Counted from the stretch's first letter, positions 1 through 8,424 are shown. The stretch is DNA of 64,000 bases from Flavobacterium sp. CBA20B-1 (GCF_028473145.1 NZ_CP092370.1:868001-932000); one strand, 5' to 3'. A program made the numbers and translations. Notes: generated by a model not told the origin, from the sequence alone.

Positions 1-1649
1 TCATCACTAAAGTTAATTTCTTGCTTTTTTTGAAATAAAGACCGCTGATAGCATCTAAATTCGACAAAAATGACAAGTTTAGAACCAAAAATACGGCGTT
101 TGAATACCGTTTTTCTTCCCGCAACTGCTACAGCCACCATTTTTCTAAAATTATGTCCAAGAGCCATCAGTAGAAATTCTAATTCTACTTTCTCTAAGCC
201 TTTGAATGTAAATCTATTAAAATCATTATTGTACTTGAGTTGCCCAAAAACAGCCTCTACTTCTATAGGGCGTCTACTGCGATGTTCCAGCCCTTTCTCG
301 CTCGTTAATAAATTTCTCGCTCTTTCTTTAAGCTCATTCAAACGGTGATTGACTTCTATTCTGCGATTACCTTTTGCATTGAAACATTCCTCTCGAAGCG
401 GACAATTATTACAGTTTTTTGATTGATAATAAGACACTTTCGATTCGTGTCCGTTGCTCGAAATTCGTTTTCCTTTGCCAACATTTTCCATTCGTTGCCC
501 CATCGGACAAACGTAAAAATCTTGTTCTTTGTTGTAGAATAAATTCTGAACCAAAAACGGATTATTTTTCATCGTCCGTTTCGCTTCTTTGTGAAAATAA
601 TTGTACTTCACGTAGGCTTTAATGCTTTTATTTTCAAGCATTTCGTAATTTTCTTCGCTTCCATAACCTGCATCGGCAACCACATCTTTGCTTTGTTTTC
701 CATAGAGATTTTCAAAACCATCGAGATGCGATTCCAAAGTCGTGGTATCCCCCGGTTTTTGATGGATGGAAACGTGGGTAATAAACTGATTTTCAGTTGA
801 AATCTGCGTATTATAAGCCGGTTTAAGCTGTCCGTTTTTCATGTGATCTTCCTTCATCCGCATAAAAGTAGCGCCAGGGTCGGTTTTGCTGTAAGAATTC
901 CTATCGCCTAAAGTTTCTAGGTCTTTTTCGTATTTTTCTAATTTTGGAAGATGCTCATCCTGAAGTTTTTGTAGCTCTTTTGCCTGTTTTTTAGTGGGTT
1001 CTTTCAGCTTTTTATTCAAGATCGATAGCTTCTCCCGAAGTTCTTCCGAATTGATGCTTTTAGGTAATTCTTCTTTGTTAATTTCTTGATTATCAGACTG
1101 AATAGCACTTTCGATATCTGAAATAATCGTGTTGATTTTAACTTCTAATTTTTCCTTGTATTTTTCAATCGAACCTCTCCAAACAAAAGTATAACGATTC
1201 GATTTGGCTTCGATTTTTGTTCCATCAATGTACTGAATATCAAGACTTACATAGCCCATTTCAACCAGCATTTTCACTACTTCGGCAAATAGTTGTTGAA
1301 TATGATTTTTTAATATTTTCCCTCGAAAGTCGTTAATGGTTCGGAAATCGGGCGTAGAGTTGCCCGAAATGTACATGAAATAGATGTTTTCGGTGAGTGC
1401 TTTAGCTATTTTCCGGCAAGAATAAACGTTTGACAAATAGCTGTAAAACAACACTTTAATCATCATTCTTGGATGATATGCAGAGGTACCACCTCCTTTG
1501 TACAACTTAATTATATTGCTAATATCCAACGAGTTAACGACCTCTTCGATTAATCGAACAGGGTGATTATTAGGGATTTTATCAAAAATATTAATCGGAA
1601 AAAGTTCAGGACTATTGCCTGTTTGATTTTTAAAAACTACCTTAGCCAT
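1..1649 (-). CDS. IS1182-family DDE transposase (3' end outside window)
   Basis: The frame starts at the ATG at 1647-1649 and stays open to base 1, giving about 549 codons, so the stop lies just beyond the edge. The protein starts MAKVVFKNQTGNSPELFP and has the DUF772-type N-terminal region (HPRMMIKVLFYSYLSNVYS). Acidic motifs of a DDE nuclease follow: YIDGTKIEAKSNRY, VVADAGYGSEENYE and, near the C-terminus, RRPIEVEAVFGQLKYN. Between the last two is a CP-x(n)-C-x2-C-type cysteine cluster (NCNNCPLREEC), usual in IS1182 and IS5-like enzymes. The product would cut and join the element's ends. No lesion was found, so it may be active if the missing end is intact. Confidence 0.85.
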   Translation of the reverse strand, partial: MAKVVFKNQTGNSPELFPINIFDKIPNNHPVRLIEEVVNSLDISNIIKLYKGGGTSAYHPRMMIKVLFYSYLSNVYSCRKIAKALTENIYFMYISGNSTPDFRTINDFRGKILKNHIQQLFAEVVKMLVEMGYVSLDIQYIDGTKIEAKSNRYTFVWRGSIEKYKEKLEVKINTIISDIESAIQSDNQEINKEELPKSINSEELREKLSILNKKLKEPTKKQAKELQKLQDEHLPKLEKYEKDLETLGDRNSYSKTDPGATFMRMKEDHMKNGQLKPAYNTQISTENQFITHVSIHQKPGDTTTLESHLDGFENLYGKQSKDVVADAGYGSEENYEMLENKSIKAYVKYNYFHKEAKRTMKNNPFLVQNLFYNKEQDFYVCPMGQRMENVGKGKRISSNGHESKVSYYQSKNCNNCPLREECFNAKGNRRIEVNHRLNELKERARNLLTSEKGLEHRSRRPIEVEAVFGQLKYNNDFNRFTFKGLEKVELEFLLMALGHNFRKMVAVAVAGRKTVFKRRIFGSKLVIFVEFRCYQRSLFQKKQEINFSD

Positions 1650-1708
1650 TGTTGGTTTTTTGTGCAACTCTAAGATAATTATTTTGGAGAAAAAATACAA
1701 CAAAAAAA

Positions 1709-1733
1709 AGCTGTCCGACTTTTCGGACAGCTT
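1709..1733. terminator. GC-rich hairpin at the end of the IS
   Basis: AAGCTGTCCGA pairs perfectly with TCGGACAGCTT around a CTTT loop. A-rich sequence precedes it and a T-run follows, so it could end transcripts in either direction. It lies upstream of the transposase start and would shield the transposase from outside transcription, a common arrangement in insertion sequences. Confidence 0.7.
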
Positions 1734-1774
1734 CTTTTTTTCATCGTTTATCATTAACGATGCCGTTGTGTAAT

Positions 1775-1861
1775 CTACTTTCTTCTATTCTTTAACCAGT
1801 TCCAAAACTCTTGGTATAGCGGTGCAATTAAGAATAGTACAATTGCAACTGTTAGTTCCAT
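1775..1861 (-). CDS. possible 28-residue hydrophobic peptide with basic tail
   Basis: A short minus-strand frame starts at the ATG at 1859-1861 and stops at TAG 1775-1777. The peptide begins MELTVAIVLFLIAPLYQ and ends FWNWLKNRRK. It has one hydrophobic span, an Ile-Ala-Pro turn, aromatic residues and a strongly basic C-terminus. This layout resembles Fst/Ldr-like type I toxins, which also carry IAP and a WL-x-NR-K tail, but the similarity is judged by eye. Its 5' side has a small hairpin (CGAG-GGAA-CTCG). No antisense RNA could be demonstrated. It may also be chance coding. Confidence 0.3.
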   Translation of the reverse strand: MELTVAIVLFLIAPLYQEFWNWLKNRRK

Positions 1862-2015
1862 TTTGTTAATCTATTTTTATCATCGAGTTCCCTCGTTATT
1901 TTGTAGCGTGCCAACGTTGACTACTACTTCTTTATATATTATATAAATAGTTGCTCATTTGTGAAAAGTTAAATTATTTTTTGTTAATTTATGTTAAAAT
2001 TTAAAACCTTATATT

Positions 2016-2858
2016 ATGAAAGCAAAACTACTATTATTGCAATTTCTACTGTTAGCGGGAATTGCTTCGGGACAGGTTACTGTTGATTGCCTTAATCAAA
2101 AAATTACAATTGATGCAAGTGTGCCTATTGATTATGAATATGAAATAGATTTTAAAACTTGTAGAAGTGAGAAAGGTTCGACTTCTTCTTTACAATTCGA
2201 TTGTGAAATCATTGCTCCAGATGGATACAAGTTGTCAATAGTAAAACAAGCAACTCCACAACCAAAATTTGAACTTTCTGCTAATAAAAACCACAATGGA
2301 AACAACGTACATACTGGAACTTTCATCTTTAATAAGAATACAGAGTATTTAATTACCTTGTCTAAAGGTGGATCAGAAACGAAAGTTTATAAAATACGAA
2401 CTAAAACTAATTGGAGTTGGACAACAACATTTGGGGCAAATTCTATTATTTTCACAAACAGAAATAAATTTATTTCGCAAAAAAATGATGATGATACTTT
2501 TTCTGTTGTTGAAGTACAAGATCGTAAGCAAATGGATGTTCTTCCTGTCGTTATGTTTACTTTTTTAAATAATTACAATGGCAACAATACTTTTGGCATT
2601 AGTGGTGGTTTAGGTATAAACTTTGAAGAGATAGCACTTTTTGCAGGAGGTTCATGGGGAATAGGGCAAAACATTATGATTACTGGTGGGGTTGCAGTAA
2701 ATAAACAAGTTAGACCTAATTCTAGTTATAAAATAGGTCAGATCATTGATAGTGCTGTTACAAACGATAATTTGAATGAATCCCAATATAGGTTTAACCC
2801 GTTTGTAGGTATTTCATTTAGATTAGATAAAAACCCTTTTGCAAAAAAAGAAGAATAA
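2016..2858 (+). CDS. secreted or outer-membrane protein of unknown function
   Basis: This is a 280-residue protein with a clear type I signal peptide (MKAKLLLLQFLLLAGIASGQ). The N-terminal half is a soluble domain. The C-terminal ~110 residues alternate Gly and aromatic/aliphatic positions (FGISGGLGINF, IALFAGGSWGIGQN) and end in NPFVGISFRLDKNPF, which looks like beta-strands of a small outer-membrane barrel or anchor. I do not recognise the family. It is a single-gene unit followed by its own terminator, inside the accessory island between the IS and the lipoprotein cluster. Confidence 0.7.
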   Translation: MKAKLLLLQFLLLAGIASGQVTVDCLNQKITIDASVPIDYEYEIDFKTCRSEKGSTSSLQFDCEIIAPDGYKLSIVKQATPQPKFELSANKNHNGNNVHTGTFIFNKNTEYLITLSKGGSETKVYKIRTKTNWSWTTTFGANSIIFTNRNKFISQKNDDDTFSVVEVQDRKQMDVLPVVMFTFLNNYNGNNTFGISGGLGINFEEIALFAGGSWGIGQNIMITGGVAVNKQVRPNSSYKIGQIIDSAVTNDNLNESQYRFNPFVGISFRLDKNPFAKKEE

Positions 2859-2880
2859 TTTTTTTTTATATTTTTTTACT

Positions 2881-2916
2881 TGTCGCCAACAGTACCAACG
2901 TTTGGCGACATTTTTT
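2881..2916 (+). terminator. rho-independent terminator
   Basis: TGTCGCCAA (2881-2889) pairs with TTGGCGACA (2902-2910) and is followed by TTTTTT. It closes the secreted-protein gene ending at 2858. Confidence 0.85.
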
Positions 2917-3027
2917 ATACATTTCCAAGTTTAAGATAAATGATTTTTTTAATATGTTTTGTGTTTTATGTTTGGTTATTTGTTTAATTGTATTATATTT
3001 AACATATTAATTAATAATTATTACACT

Positions 3028-3681
3028 ATGAGAAAAATTCTTATGTTATGCAGTATTGCATTTATGGTTTCATGTTCAAACGATGCAGAAACAACAAACA
3101 CTCCCGAAAATCAGAACGTAACAACAACGGCATCACGACCATTACCACCAGTAGAAAATGCTACTGATGAAATGTTCAGAGATTATGTTACTTCCGATAT
3201 TTTTATTGAAGTTCATGATTTAACACGTGAGTTCGTTGACGATATGAATTATGAAGGCTCAGTCGATGATATTAGAGGTACTGACCAAATGTTATCGTGG
3301 ATTGCAGCAAACTTGTCAACTACTAATTTTAGTAGTGTTGAAGAAGCTGAAACTCGATACAATCATATTTTAGCTCGTAAAAGAGTAGAAATTAGTTCTT
3401 TTGCACCTGTTTATGAATTTATAAAAACTGCACCACTTGCTGAAATTTGAGGAATGATTCATAAATGGTTTCCTCAATCTAATACAACAAATAGTACTTG
3501 TCAAACCAAATTTTTAGATTGTTCAAAAACTGCTGCGGATAATTTGGCTTATTTTTCAAAAGCTATTATGGCTTCTGATAATGGAGATAAGCAATCTTAT
3601 CTTGATGATGTTGCTAAATGTTATCAAGCAGAAATGTCTCAATGTCAGAGAAACCTAGATGCTTGTTTAAACCCAAAATAA
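3028..3681 (+). pseudogene. lipoprotein paralogue 1, split by an in-frame TGA
   Basis: The start is the ATG at 3028, which gives a lipoprotein signal peptide (MRKILMLCSIAFMVSC). An upstream start in the same frame at 2959 would add a non-native leader. The reading frame meets TGA at 3448-3450 (codon 141), then continues open from GGA ATG (3451) to 3681. Aligned by eye with the next gene, both sides match: residues before the stop fit PVYQFIADAPEEI, and residues after it fit the paralogue's cysteine-bearing C-terminal part (TAANNYYQ, CSDSYTAC). Either this is a nonsense-mutated pseudogene, or the ATG two codons after the stop restarts translation and yields two polypeptides. The C-terminal piece has six cysteines. 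Confidence 0.75.
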
Positions 3682-3693
3682 AATAATTATATT

Positions 3694-4344
3694 ATGAAAA
3701 AAATCCTATTATTAAGTAGTATCGCATTAATGTTTGCATGCTCTAACGAAAGCGAAACATTAGTTAATGAAACATCAAATGTTCAATCAACAACAGCTTC
3801 AAGACCATTACCACCAGTAGAAGACGCTACTGATGAAATGTTCAGAGAGTATGTTACTTCGGATATTTATCTTGAAGTTCAAGGTTTAATTTCAGATTTT
3901 AATGATGATTTAAATACTGATATAGACTTTAGTTCAACTGATGAAATGTTTTCTTGGATTTCTGCAAATTTATCTACTACTTCATTTACTAGTATTTCAG
4001 AAGCTACATCAAGATGGAATAATTATCGTTCAAAGTTACTTATTGAAAGATCTACTTTTGCACCAGTTTATCAATTTATTGCAGATGCACCTGAAGAAAT
4101 TGTTATCACTAAAATAGCTATTTGGATGGGGCAATCACCAGTAACATCTACTGCTAAATCTTATGAAGAGAAATTAACAGCTAGCTCACAAACTGCTGCA
4201 AATAACTATTATCAGGTAGCTAAGTATGCAATTGTAGATAATGGAGGTAATAATCAGACTATGGATAATGCTAGATCAAAATATGAAAGAGATAGTAGAT
4301 TGTGTTCTGATTCTTATACAGCTTGTATTAACAAAAGAGGATAA
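3694..4344 (+). CDS. lipoprotein paralogue 2, unknown function
   Basis: A 216-residue lipoprotein with signal peptide and lipobox (MKKILLLSSIALMFAC), so it is probably anchored in a membrane by the first cysteine. It shares a linker and first helix with paralogue 1 (TTASRPLPPVE, ATDEMFREYVTSDIYLEV) and a central motif W-x2-ANLSTT-x-F-x-S-x3-EA. The C-terminus contains two spaced cysteines (RLCSDSYTACINK). It begins 12 bp after paralogue 1, so the cluster is probably one transcript. The family is not recognised. Confidence 0.75.
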   Translation: MKKILLLSSIALMFACSNESETLVNETSNVQSTTASRPLPPVEDATDEMFREYVTSDIYLEVQGLISDFNDDLNTDIDFSSTDEMFSWISANLSTTSFTSISEATSRWNNYRSKLLIERSTFAPVYQFIADAPEEIVITKIAIWMGQSPVTSTAKSYEEKLTASSQTAANNYYQVAKYAIVDNGGNNQTMDNARSKYERDSRLCSDSYTACINKRG

Positions 4345-4364
4345 TTTTAAAAACTAATTATATT

Positions 4365-4808
4365 ATGAAGAATTTATTTTTTATAATGATGATTCTTTTT
4401 AGTTTAAAAGGATTTTCACAGAAAAGTCAGATAACACCTGAAATGAGTGCTCTAGTTGACAAAAATGTCGCTCTTTATGCAGGAGATGAATATAAAGAGT
4501 ATAGAAAGTTGGATAGAGAATTTGCAGAAAAAATTCCTGTTGAAACATCATTCAGTTGTCATAAAAACGACTTTAAGGAATGGGTTACCGCTAACTTGTC
4601 AAAAACTCATTTTAAATCGGTTGATGAAGCAGTAAATTTATATGATAGATTAAAAGCTGCTCATGGTAAATTTGATGATAAATTTTCGGAATTAGATGCA
4701 GAACAAGATCGTGTTATAAAACAATATGCTGATCGCGAACAATTCAATGAAATCTTTTCAAAGGAATTTGGAGAGAGATTAGACAAAGCTACAATTGCAG
4801 CTAAATAA
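4365..4808 (+). CDS. short secreted paralogue 3, unknown function
   Basis: A 147-residue protein with a type I signal peptide (MKNLFFIMMILFSLKGFSQ) instead of a lipobox, so it should be soluble in the periplasm or secreted. It keeps the shared core motif (WVTANLSKTHFKSVDEA, then Y-x-R) but lacks the C-terminal cysteine region. The last third is charged and probably helical. It lies 20 bp after paralogue 2 and is followed by a strong terminator, completing a three-gene tandem array. Confidence 0.7.
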   Translation: MKNLFFIMMILFSLKGFSQKSQITPEMSALVDKNVALYAGDEYKEYRKLDREFAEKIPVETSFSCHKNDFKEWVTANLSKTHFKSVDEAVNLYDRLKAAHGKFDDKFSELDAEQDRVIKQYADREQFNEIFSKEFGERLDKATIAAK

Positions 4809-4832
4809 ATATATTATTTTTAAGTTAATGAT

Positions 4833-4862
4833 AAAAGGCTTCCCAAATAGGGAAGCCTTTTA
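4833..4862 (+). terminator. rho-independent terminator of the lipoprotein array
   Basis: AAAAGGCTTCCC (4833-4844) pairs perfectly with GGGAAGCCTTTT (4850-4861) around a short AAATA loop. The 12-bp stem carries A and T tails and so could work in both directions. Confidence 0.9.
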
Positions 4863-4874
4863 TGTTTATTTTAA

Positions 4875-5555
4875 CGATGGTTTTCGTTGACAGGTCTTAT
4901 AATTGGTAGCTTAATGCCAGATTTTGAATACTTTTTAAGAATGAAAATAAGAAGTGATTTTAGTTACACGTTTGAAGGTGTTTTTTTGTTTGATTTACCT
5001 TTAGGAATATTAACAGCTTTCGTTTTTCACAACATTGTGCGAAATAATTTGTTCGATAATTTACCGTATATCTTAAAATCGCGCGTTATAATATTCAAAA
5101 ATTTCAATTGGAATACTTATTTTAAAAAGAATTGGTTAGTTGTTATTTTTTCTGTAATCATTGGAACTTTCTCTCATATTTTATGGGATAGTTTTACTCA
5201 TGATACTGGATATTTTGTTCAAAAATTTGAAGTTCTAAATCAATCTGTTGAATTGTTTGATAAACAGATTCCTATTCTAAAAATCCTTCAACATTTAAGC
5301 ACATTTATTGGTGCATTTGTAATAGGTTTTTCTTTATACAAACTTCCAAGACACGCAGCAGATAGTAAAAGTATGAACCTAAATTACTGGCTAACATTTT
5401 TCGGACTTATTGTTGTATTAGCTTTTATTTTTCTAACTGTTTCATGTACACAATACGCTATTGGAAATTTAATAGTTTCAATAATTTCTTTAAGTATGCT
5501 AGCGTTAATAGTAACATCGCTGGTAACTAAAACAAAACCTAAAAAATTCGAATAA
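4875..5555 (+). pseudogene. DUF4184 membrane protein, 5'-truncated
   Basis: The readable frame begins RWFSLTGLIIGSLMPDFEYF, preceded immediately by a TAA at 4872-4874. DUF4184 proteins normally begin about 35 residues earlier with a segment of the type MPFTFSHPA, which is absent here. The TTG at 4887 is the only nearby start and lies inside the conserved core, so it is unlikely to be genuine. The rest is intact: conserved MPDFEYF, a GTFSHILWDSFTHDTGYF segment with His/Asp residues, and several membrane helices. The break lies 10-15 bp after the terminator at 4833-4862, so it probably marks an edge of the accessory island. Confidence 0.75.
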
Positions 5556-5605
5556 CACAAAAACAACTTACAAACGTACTCTTATTATATATTTCGTAAA
5601 GTATT

Positions 5606-5638
5606 TTTGTTTTGAATAAATAAAATTTCTTATATTTG
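5606..5638 (+). promoter_or_regulatory. promoter of rplS (Bacteroidota type)
   Basis: A TTTG at 5606-5609 and a perfect TAnnTTTG box (TATATTTG, 5631-5638) are 21 bp apart, matching the Bacteroidota -33/-7 consensus. The predicted leader is about 65 nt. Confidence 0.7.
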
Positions 5639-5708
5639 CCCCACTTTTGGATCAACCTCTGGCGAAAACCGTGCATGTTGGTTTGAATTAACTTAAAAAA
5701 TTTATACA

Positions 5709-6065
5709 ATGTCTTTAGATTTAGTAAAGTTCGTACAAGACGAGTTTGTTACAAAAAAAGATTTTCCTAATTTCAGTGCAGGTGATACTATTACTGTGTA
5801 TTATGAAATTAAAGAGGGTGAAAAAACAAGAACGCAGTTCTTTAAAGGTGTAGTAATCCAAAGAAGAGGATCTGGCGCTACTGAAACTTTTACAATCCGT
5901 AAAATGTCTGGTAACGTTGGTGTTGAGCGTATTTTCCCAATGAACATGCCGGCTTTGCAAAAAGTTGAATTGAACCAAAGAGGTAAAGTTCGTAGAGCAC
6001 GTATTTTCTACTTTAGAGAACTTACAGGTAAAAAAGCTAAAATTAAAGAATTACGTAGAAAGTAA
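5709..6065 (+). CDS. rplS: 50S ribosomal protein L19
   Basis: The 118-residue protein has the L19 pattern throughout: F-x-AGDTITVYYEI near residues 22-34, FKGVVIQRRGSG, TFTIRKMSGNVGVERIFPM, and the basic end VRRARIFYFRELTGKKAKI. Length agrees with the family (about 115). L19 sits at the subunit interface of the large ribosomal subunit. It is a single-gene unit with its own promoter and terminator. It is a normal core gene directly beside the disrupted DUF4184 gene. Confidence 0.98.
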   Translation: MSLDLVKFVQDEFVTKKDFPNFSAGDTITVYYEIKEGEKTRTQFFKGVVIQRRGSGATETFTIRKMSGNVGVERIFPMNMPALQKVELNQRGKVRRARIFYFRELTGKKAKIKELRRK

Positions 6066-6084
6066 TCTTTTAATTAAGATCATA

Positions 6085-6114
6085 AAAAACACCATTCGTT
6101 TGAATGGTGTTTTT
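6085..6114 (+). terminator. rho-independent terminator of rplS
   Basis: AAACACCATTC pairs with GAATGGTGTTT around GTTT and is followed by a long T-run. Confidence 0.9.
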
Positions 6115-6354
6115 TTGTTTTATTGTTTCTTTCAGAATTTTCTTATCTATTTAACCACAGATTTCACAAATTCTCACAGATTAATTTTACAATATACATT
6201 TATACAACATACTTTTTACATTCTAAAACTACTGTTTCTTAACCAATTCCATATAATTTTAAGAATAACGCCGTATTTACTTTTTGCTACGTGTGGGGAT
6301 AGGTTAGATTGTAATTAGATTCAACTAATAATACCCACGCTTATTAAATTTTTG
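6115..6354. other. gene-free AT-rich spacer with a short repeat-like motif
   Basis: Open frames here are short and lack codon structure. The only recognisable text is AACCACAGATTTCACA followed by TTCTCACAGATT (about 6155-6183), a kind of imperfect repeat common between genes in this group. A TAAATTTG box at 6355-6362 probably drives murQ with a very short leader. Confidence 0.5.
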
Positions 6355-6379
6355 TAAATTTGTATAAAATACGTACATT

Positions 6380-7192
6380 ATGCTTTTTGATAAAATCACC
6401 GAATCCGAATCGAATTACAACCATTTAGAACAAATGAGTGTTGCAGATTTGCTTTCAAACATCAATAAAGAAGACCAAACCGTTCCGCTTGCTGTTCAAA
6501 AAGCTATTCCCCAAATCGAAAAAACGGTTCATGCCATTGTTTCGCAATTAAAAAAAGGCGGTCGTTTGTTTTATATTGGTGCAGGAACATCGGGCAGATT
6601 GGGTGTAGTTGATGCATCGGAATGTCCGCCTACTTTTGGAGTGGCTTATGACAAGGTAATCGGTTTAATTGCCGGAGGCGATGATGCAATAAGAAAAGCA
6701 GTTGAAAACGCAGAAGACAATATCCACCAAGCCGAAATCGACCTAAAATCATACCAAATCAATAGCAACGATTTTGTTATTGGTATTGCGGCATCAGGAA
6801 CAACCCCGTATGTGTTAGGTGGTTTAAAATTTTGTATCGAAAATGAAATTCCTACCGGAGGCATCACATGCAATGAAGGCAGCCCTTTGGCTCTATTAGC
6901 TCATTTTCCGATTGTGGTAACAGTAGGACCGGAATTTGTAACCGGAAGTTCCCGCATGAAAGCCGGTACTGCTCAAAAGTTGGTGTTGAACATGATTTCT
7001 ACTGCAACAATGATTCAACTTGGACATGTGAAAGGCAACAAAATGGTTGATATGAAATTATCAAACGATAAACTAGTAAACAGAGCCATAGAAATGGTGA
7101 TGAATGAACTGCATGTTTCAAAAGAACAAGCAACAGAGCTTATTTCTTTGCACGGAAATGTGCGCAATGCAATTGTTAATTACACAAAATAA
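6380..7192 (+). CDS. murQ: N-acetylmuramic acid 6-phosphate etherase MurQ
   Basis: This 270-residue SIS-domain enzyme cleaves the lactyl ether of MurNAc-6-phosphate to give GlcNAc-6-phosphate and D-lactate during peptidoglycan recycling. Diagnostic text is GRLFYIGAGTSGRLGVVDA (sugar-phosphate site), then SECPPTFG with the catalytic-region Glu, FVIGIAASGTTPYV and TGSSRMKAGTAQKL. Length is slightly under the usual ~300. It leads a three-gene run: its TAA overlaps the next ATG by one base. Confidence 0.97.
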   Translation: MLFDKITESESNYNHLEQMSVADLLSNINKEDQTVPLAVQKAIPQIEKTVHAIVSQLKKGGRLFYIGAGTSGRLGVVDASECPPTFGVAYDKVIGLIAGGDDAIRKAVENAEDNIHQAEIDLKSYQINSNDFVIGIAASGTTPYVLGGLKFCIENEIPTGGITCNEGSPLALLAHFPIVVTVGPEFVTGSSRMKAGTAQKLVLNMISTATMIQLGHVKGNKMVDMKLSNDKLVNRAIEMVMNELHVSKEQATELISLHGNVRNAIVNYTK

Positions 7193-7422
7193 TGGAAACA
7201 CCAAAAGCTGATAAAACGCGTATTTACAAAGGTCTGCAAAAAGTCTTTATTGCCATTCCACTCATGTTTGTTGGTCCAATTATCATCTATTCGTCTTTCA
7301 AAAATAAAGAACACCTGCTTTACTATCCTGTATTAATCTTGGGGTGTTTGATTTGTTTATATGCGATGTATTTATTTTTTAAAGGATTAAGAACTATTGT
7401 TAACGGTCTATTCAACGATTAG
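7192..7422 (+). CDS. small two-helix membrane protein, DUF6095-like
   Basis: A 76-residue protein with a charged N-terminus and two hydrophobic segments (IAIPLMFVGPIIIYSSF and YYPVLILGCLICLYAMYLF). Its ATG overlaps the murQ stop by one base, so the two are translationally coupled. I recall DUF6095 proteins in this position behind murQ in Flavobacteriaceae; the function is unknown. Confidence 0.75.
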   Translation: METPKADKTRIYKGLQKVFIAIPLMFVGPIIIYSSFKNKEHLLYYPVLILGCLICLYAMYLFFKGLRTIVNGLFND

Positions 7423-7424
7423 TT

Positions 7425-7799
7425 ATGAAAAAATTATGTATATTAATATGTTCGGTTTTTATGGCAAGTTGCTACAATCAAGAAAGAAATTGCACCGACT
7501 TTAAAACCGGAACTTTTTTGTTTGAACAAGAAATCAATGGCGAAAAACACACTTCTACTTTTGTTCGCACAGATATGTATGAAATTGAAACATATAACGG
7601 AAGAACCGATACGGCAAGTATTCGCTGGGTTAATGATTGCGAATATGTATTGCAAAAAATCAATCCAAAAAATATGTCTGAACAAAAAGCTGTTCAAATG
7701 AAAATTTTGACGACAACTGCTAACGGCTATACCTTTGAATATAGTATTGTGGGCGATGTTAACAAACAAAAAGGAACAATTACAAAGATTCAACAATAA
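7425..7799 (+). CDS. small lipoprotein of the murQ operon
   Basis: 124 residues with a lipobox (LICSVFMASC) and a compact beta-rich domain. It has short strand-like stretches and two cysteines after the lipid cysteine (RNCTDF, VNDCEYVL) that could pair. It starts 2 bp after the preceding gene. Homologues in Flavobacteria sometimes carry a mistaken topoisomerase name (from memory); nothing here supports that. The role is unknown. Confidence 0.75.
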   Translation: MKKLCILICSVFMASCYNQERNCTDFKTGTFLFEQEINGEKHTSTFVRTDMYEIETYNGRTDTASIRWVNDCEYVLQKINPKNMSEQKAVQMKILTTTANGYTFEYSIVGDVNKQKGTITKIQQ

Positions 7800-7885
7800 A
7801 TTTTGTTATTGGATTATTAACACTAGCATATTTATGCGGTTTTTTCATCTTTTTTTTATACCTTTAATAAAAAAAGAATTGAATA

Positions 7886-8269
7886 ATGAAAAAATTAATA
7901 GTATTGGCACTTTTTTTAGCAGGAATTCCTGCTGTTCATGCACAAGAGGTTAAAACCGAAATTGAGATTGTTGACAAAGTGAAAACGGTTTTTATGACCA
8001 TAAATGCGGATCGCTTTCAAGATTTAAAGGATTTTGATTGGCGAACCAATTTAACCAATGTTTTTAAAGATGTTCCCGAAGATGCAATTGTGGGTATTAG
8101 AGTAAATATCATGGCAAAACAACTTACGAATGACATTGCCACCTTACCAAATAAACTGTCTATTCAGGAAATTGGAACAGCAAACAAACGAGAAGAAATC
8201 CTCCGCAGCATTGTTAGCAAAGTGCAACTTTTTATAGAAGATGAACAACAAGGCAGCAATGTGGATTGA
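7886..8269 (+). CDS. small secreted protein, unknown function
   Basis: 127 residues with a type I signal peptide (MKKLIVLALFLAGIPAVHAQ). The mature part is helical and charged, with no recognised domain. It lies 86 bp after the murQ operon lipoprotein and may share its transcript. An upstream frame overlapping its start (7735-7953) has no coding character. Confidence 0.6.
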   Translation: MKKLIVLALFLAGIPAVHAQEVKTEIEIVDKVKTVFMTINADRFQDLKDFDWRTNLTNVFKDVPEDAIVGIRVNIMAKQLTNDIATLPNKLSIQEIGTANKREEILRSIVSKVQLFIEDEQQGSNVD

Positions 8270-8424
8270 TCGCTTTTTGTACAAGCCTTTAGTAATGTGT
8301 TGAAATAAGAAATATTGGTGTTAATCGATAAGAATTTTTCTGTTTAAACTAAAGATATGATTATTTTATCAGGTGTTGAGATTATAATCATTTAGTGATA
8401 ATTTACTAGAATTTCCAAGACTAT

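Larger units (their letters stand above)
1..1733 (-). mobile_element. IS1182-like insertion sequence, left part cut by window edge
   Basis: The span holds one long transposase frame on the minus strand and its upstream flank, ending at a strong hairpin at 1709-1733. The other end of the element lies outside the window, so terminal inverted repeats and target duplication cannot be checked. It forms the left part of an accessory island that runs to about 4870. The IS1182 assignment rests on the transposase alone. Confidence 0.75.

Noticed and set aside
3448..3450. TGA as a selenocysteine codon
   Set aside because: The paralogue has no cysteine at this position, no SECIS-like hairpin follows closely, and lipoproteins of this type have no redox role.
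4887..5555. DUF4184 as an intact gene starting at TTG 4887
   Set aside because: The TTG falls inside the conserved core (SLTGLIIGS) and the usual first residues are absent, so a truncated gene is the better call.
6100..6318. 72-residue frame after rplS
   Set aside because: Starts inside the rplS terminator, Phe/Leu-rich from T-runs, and contains repeat-like intergenic text.
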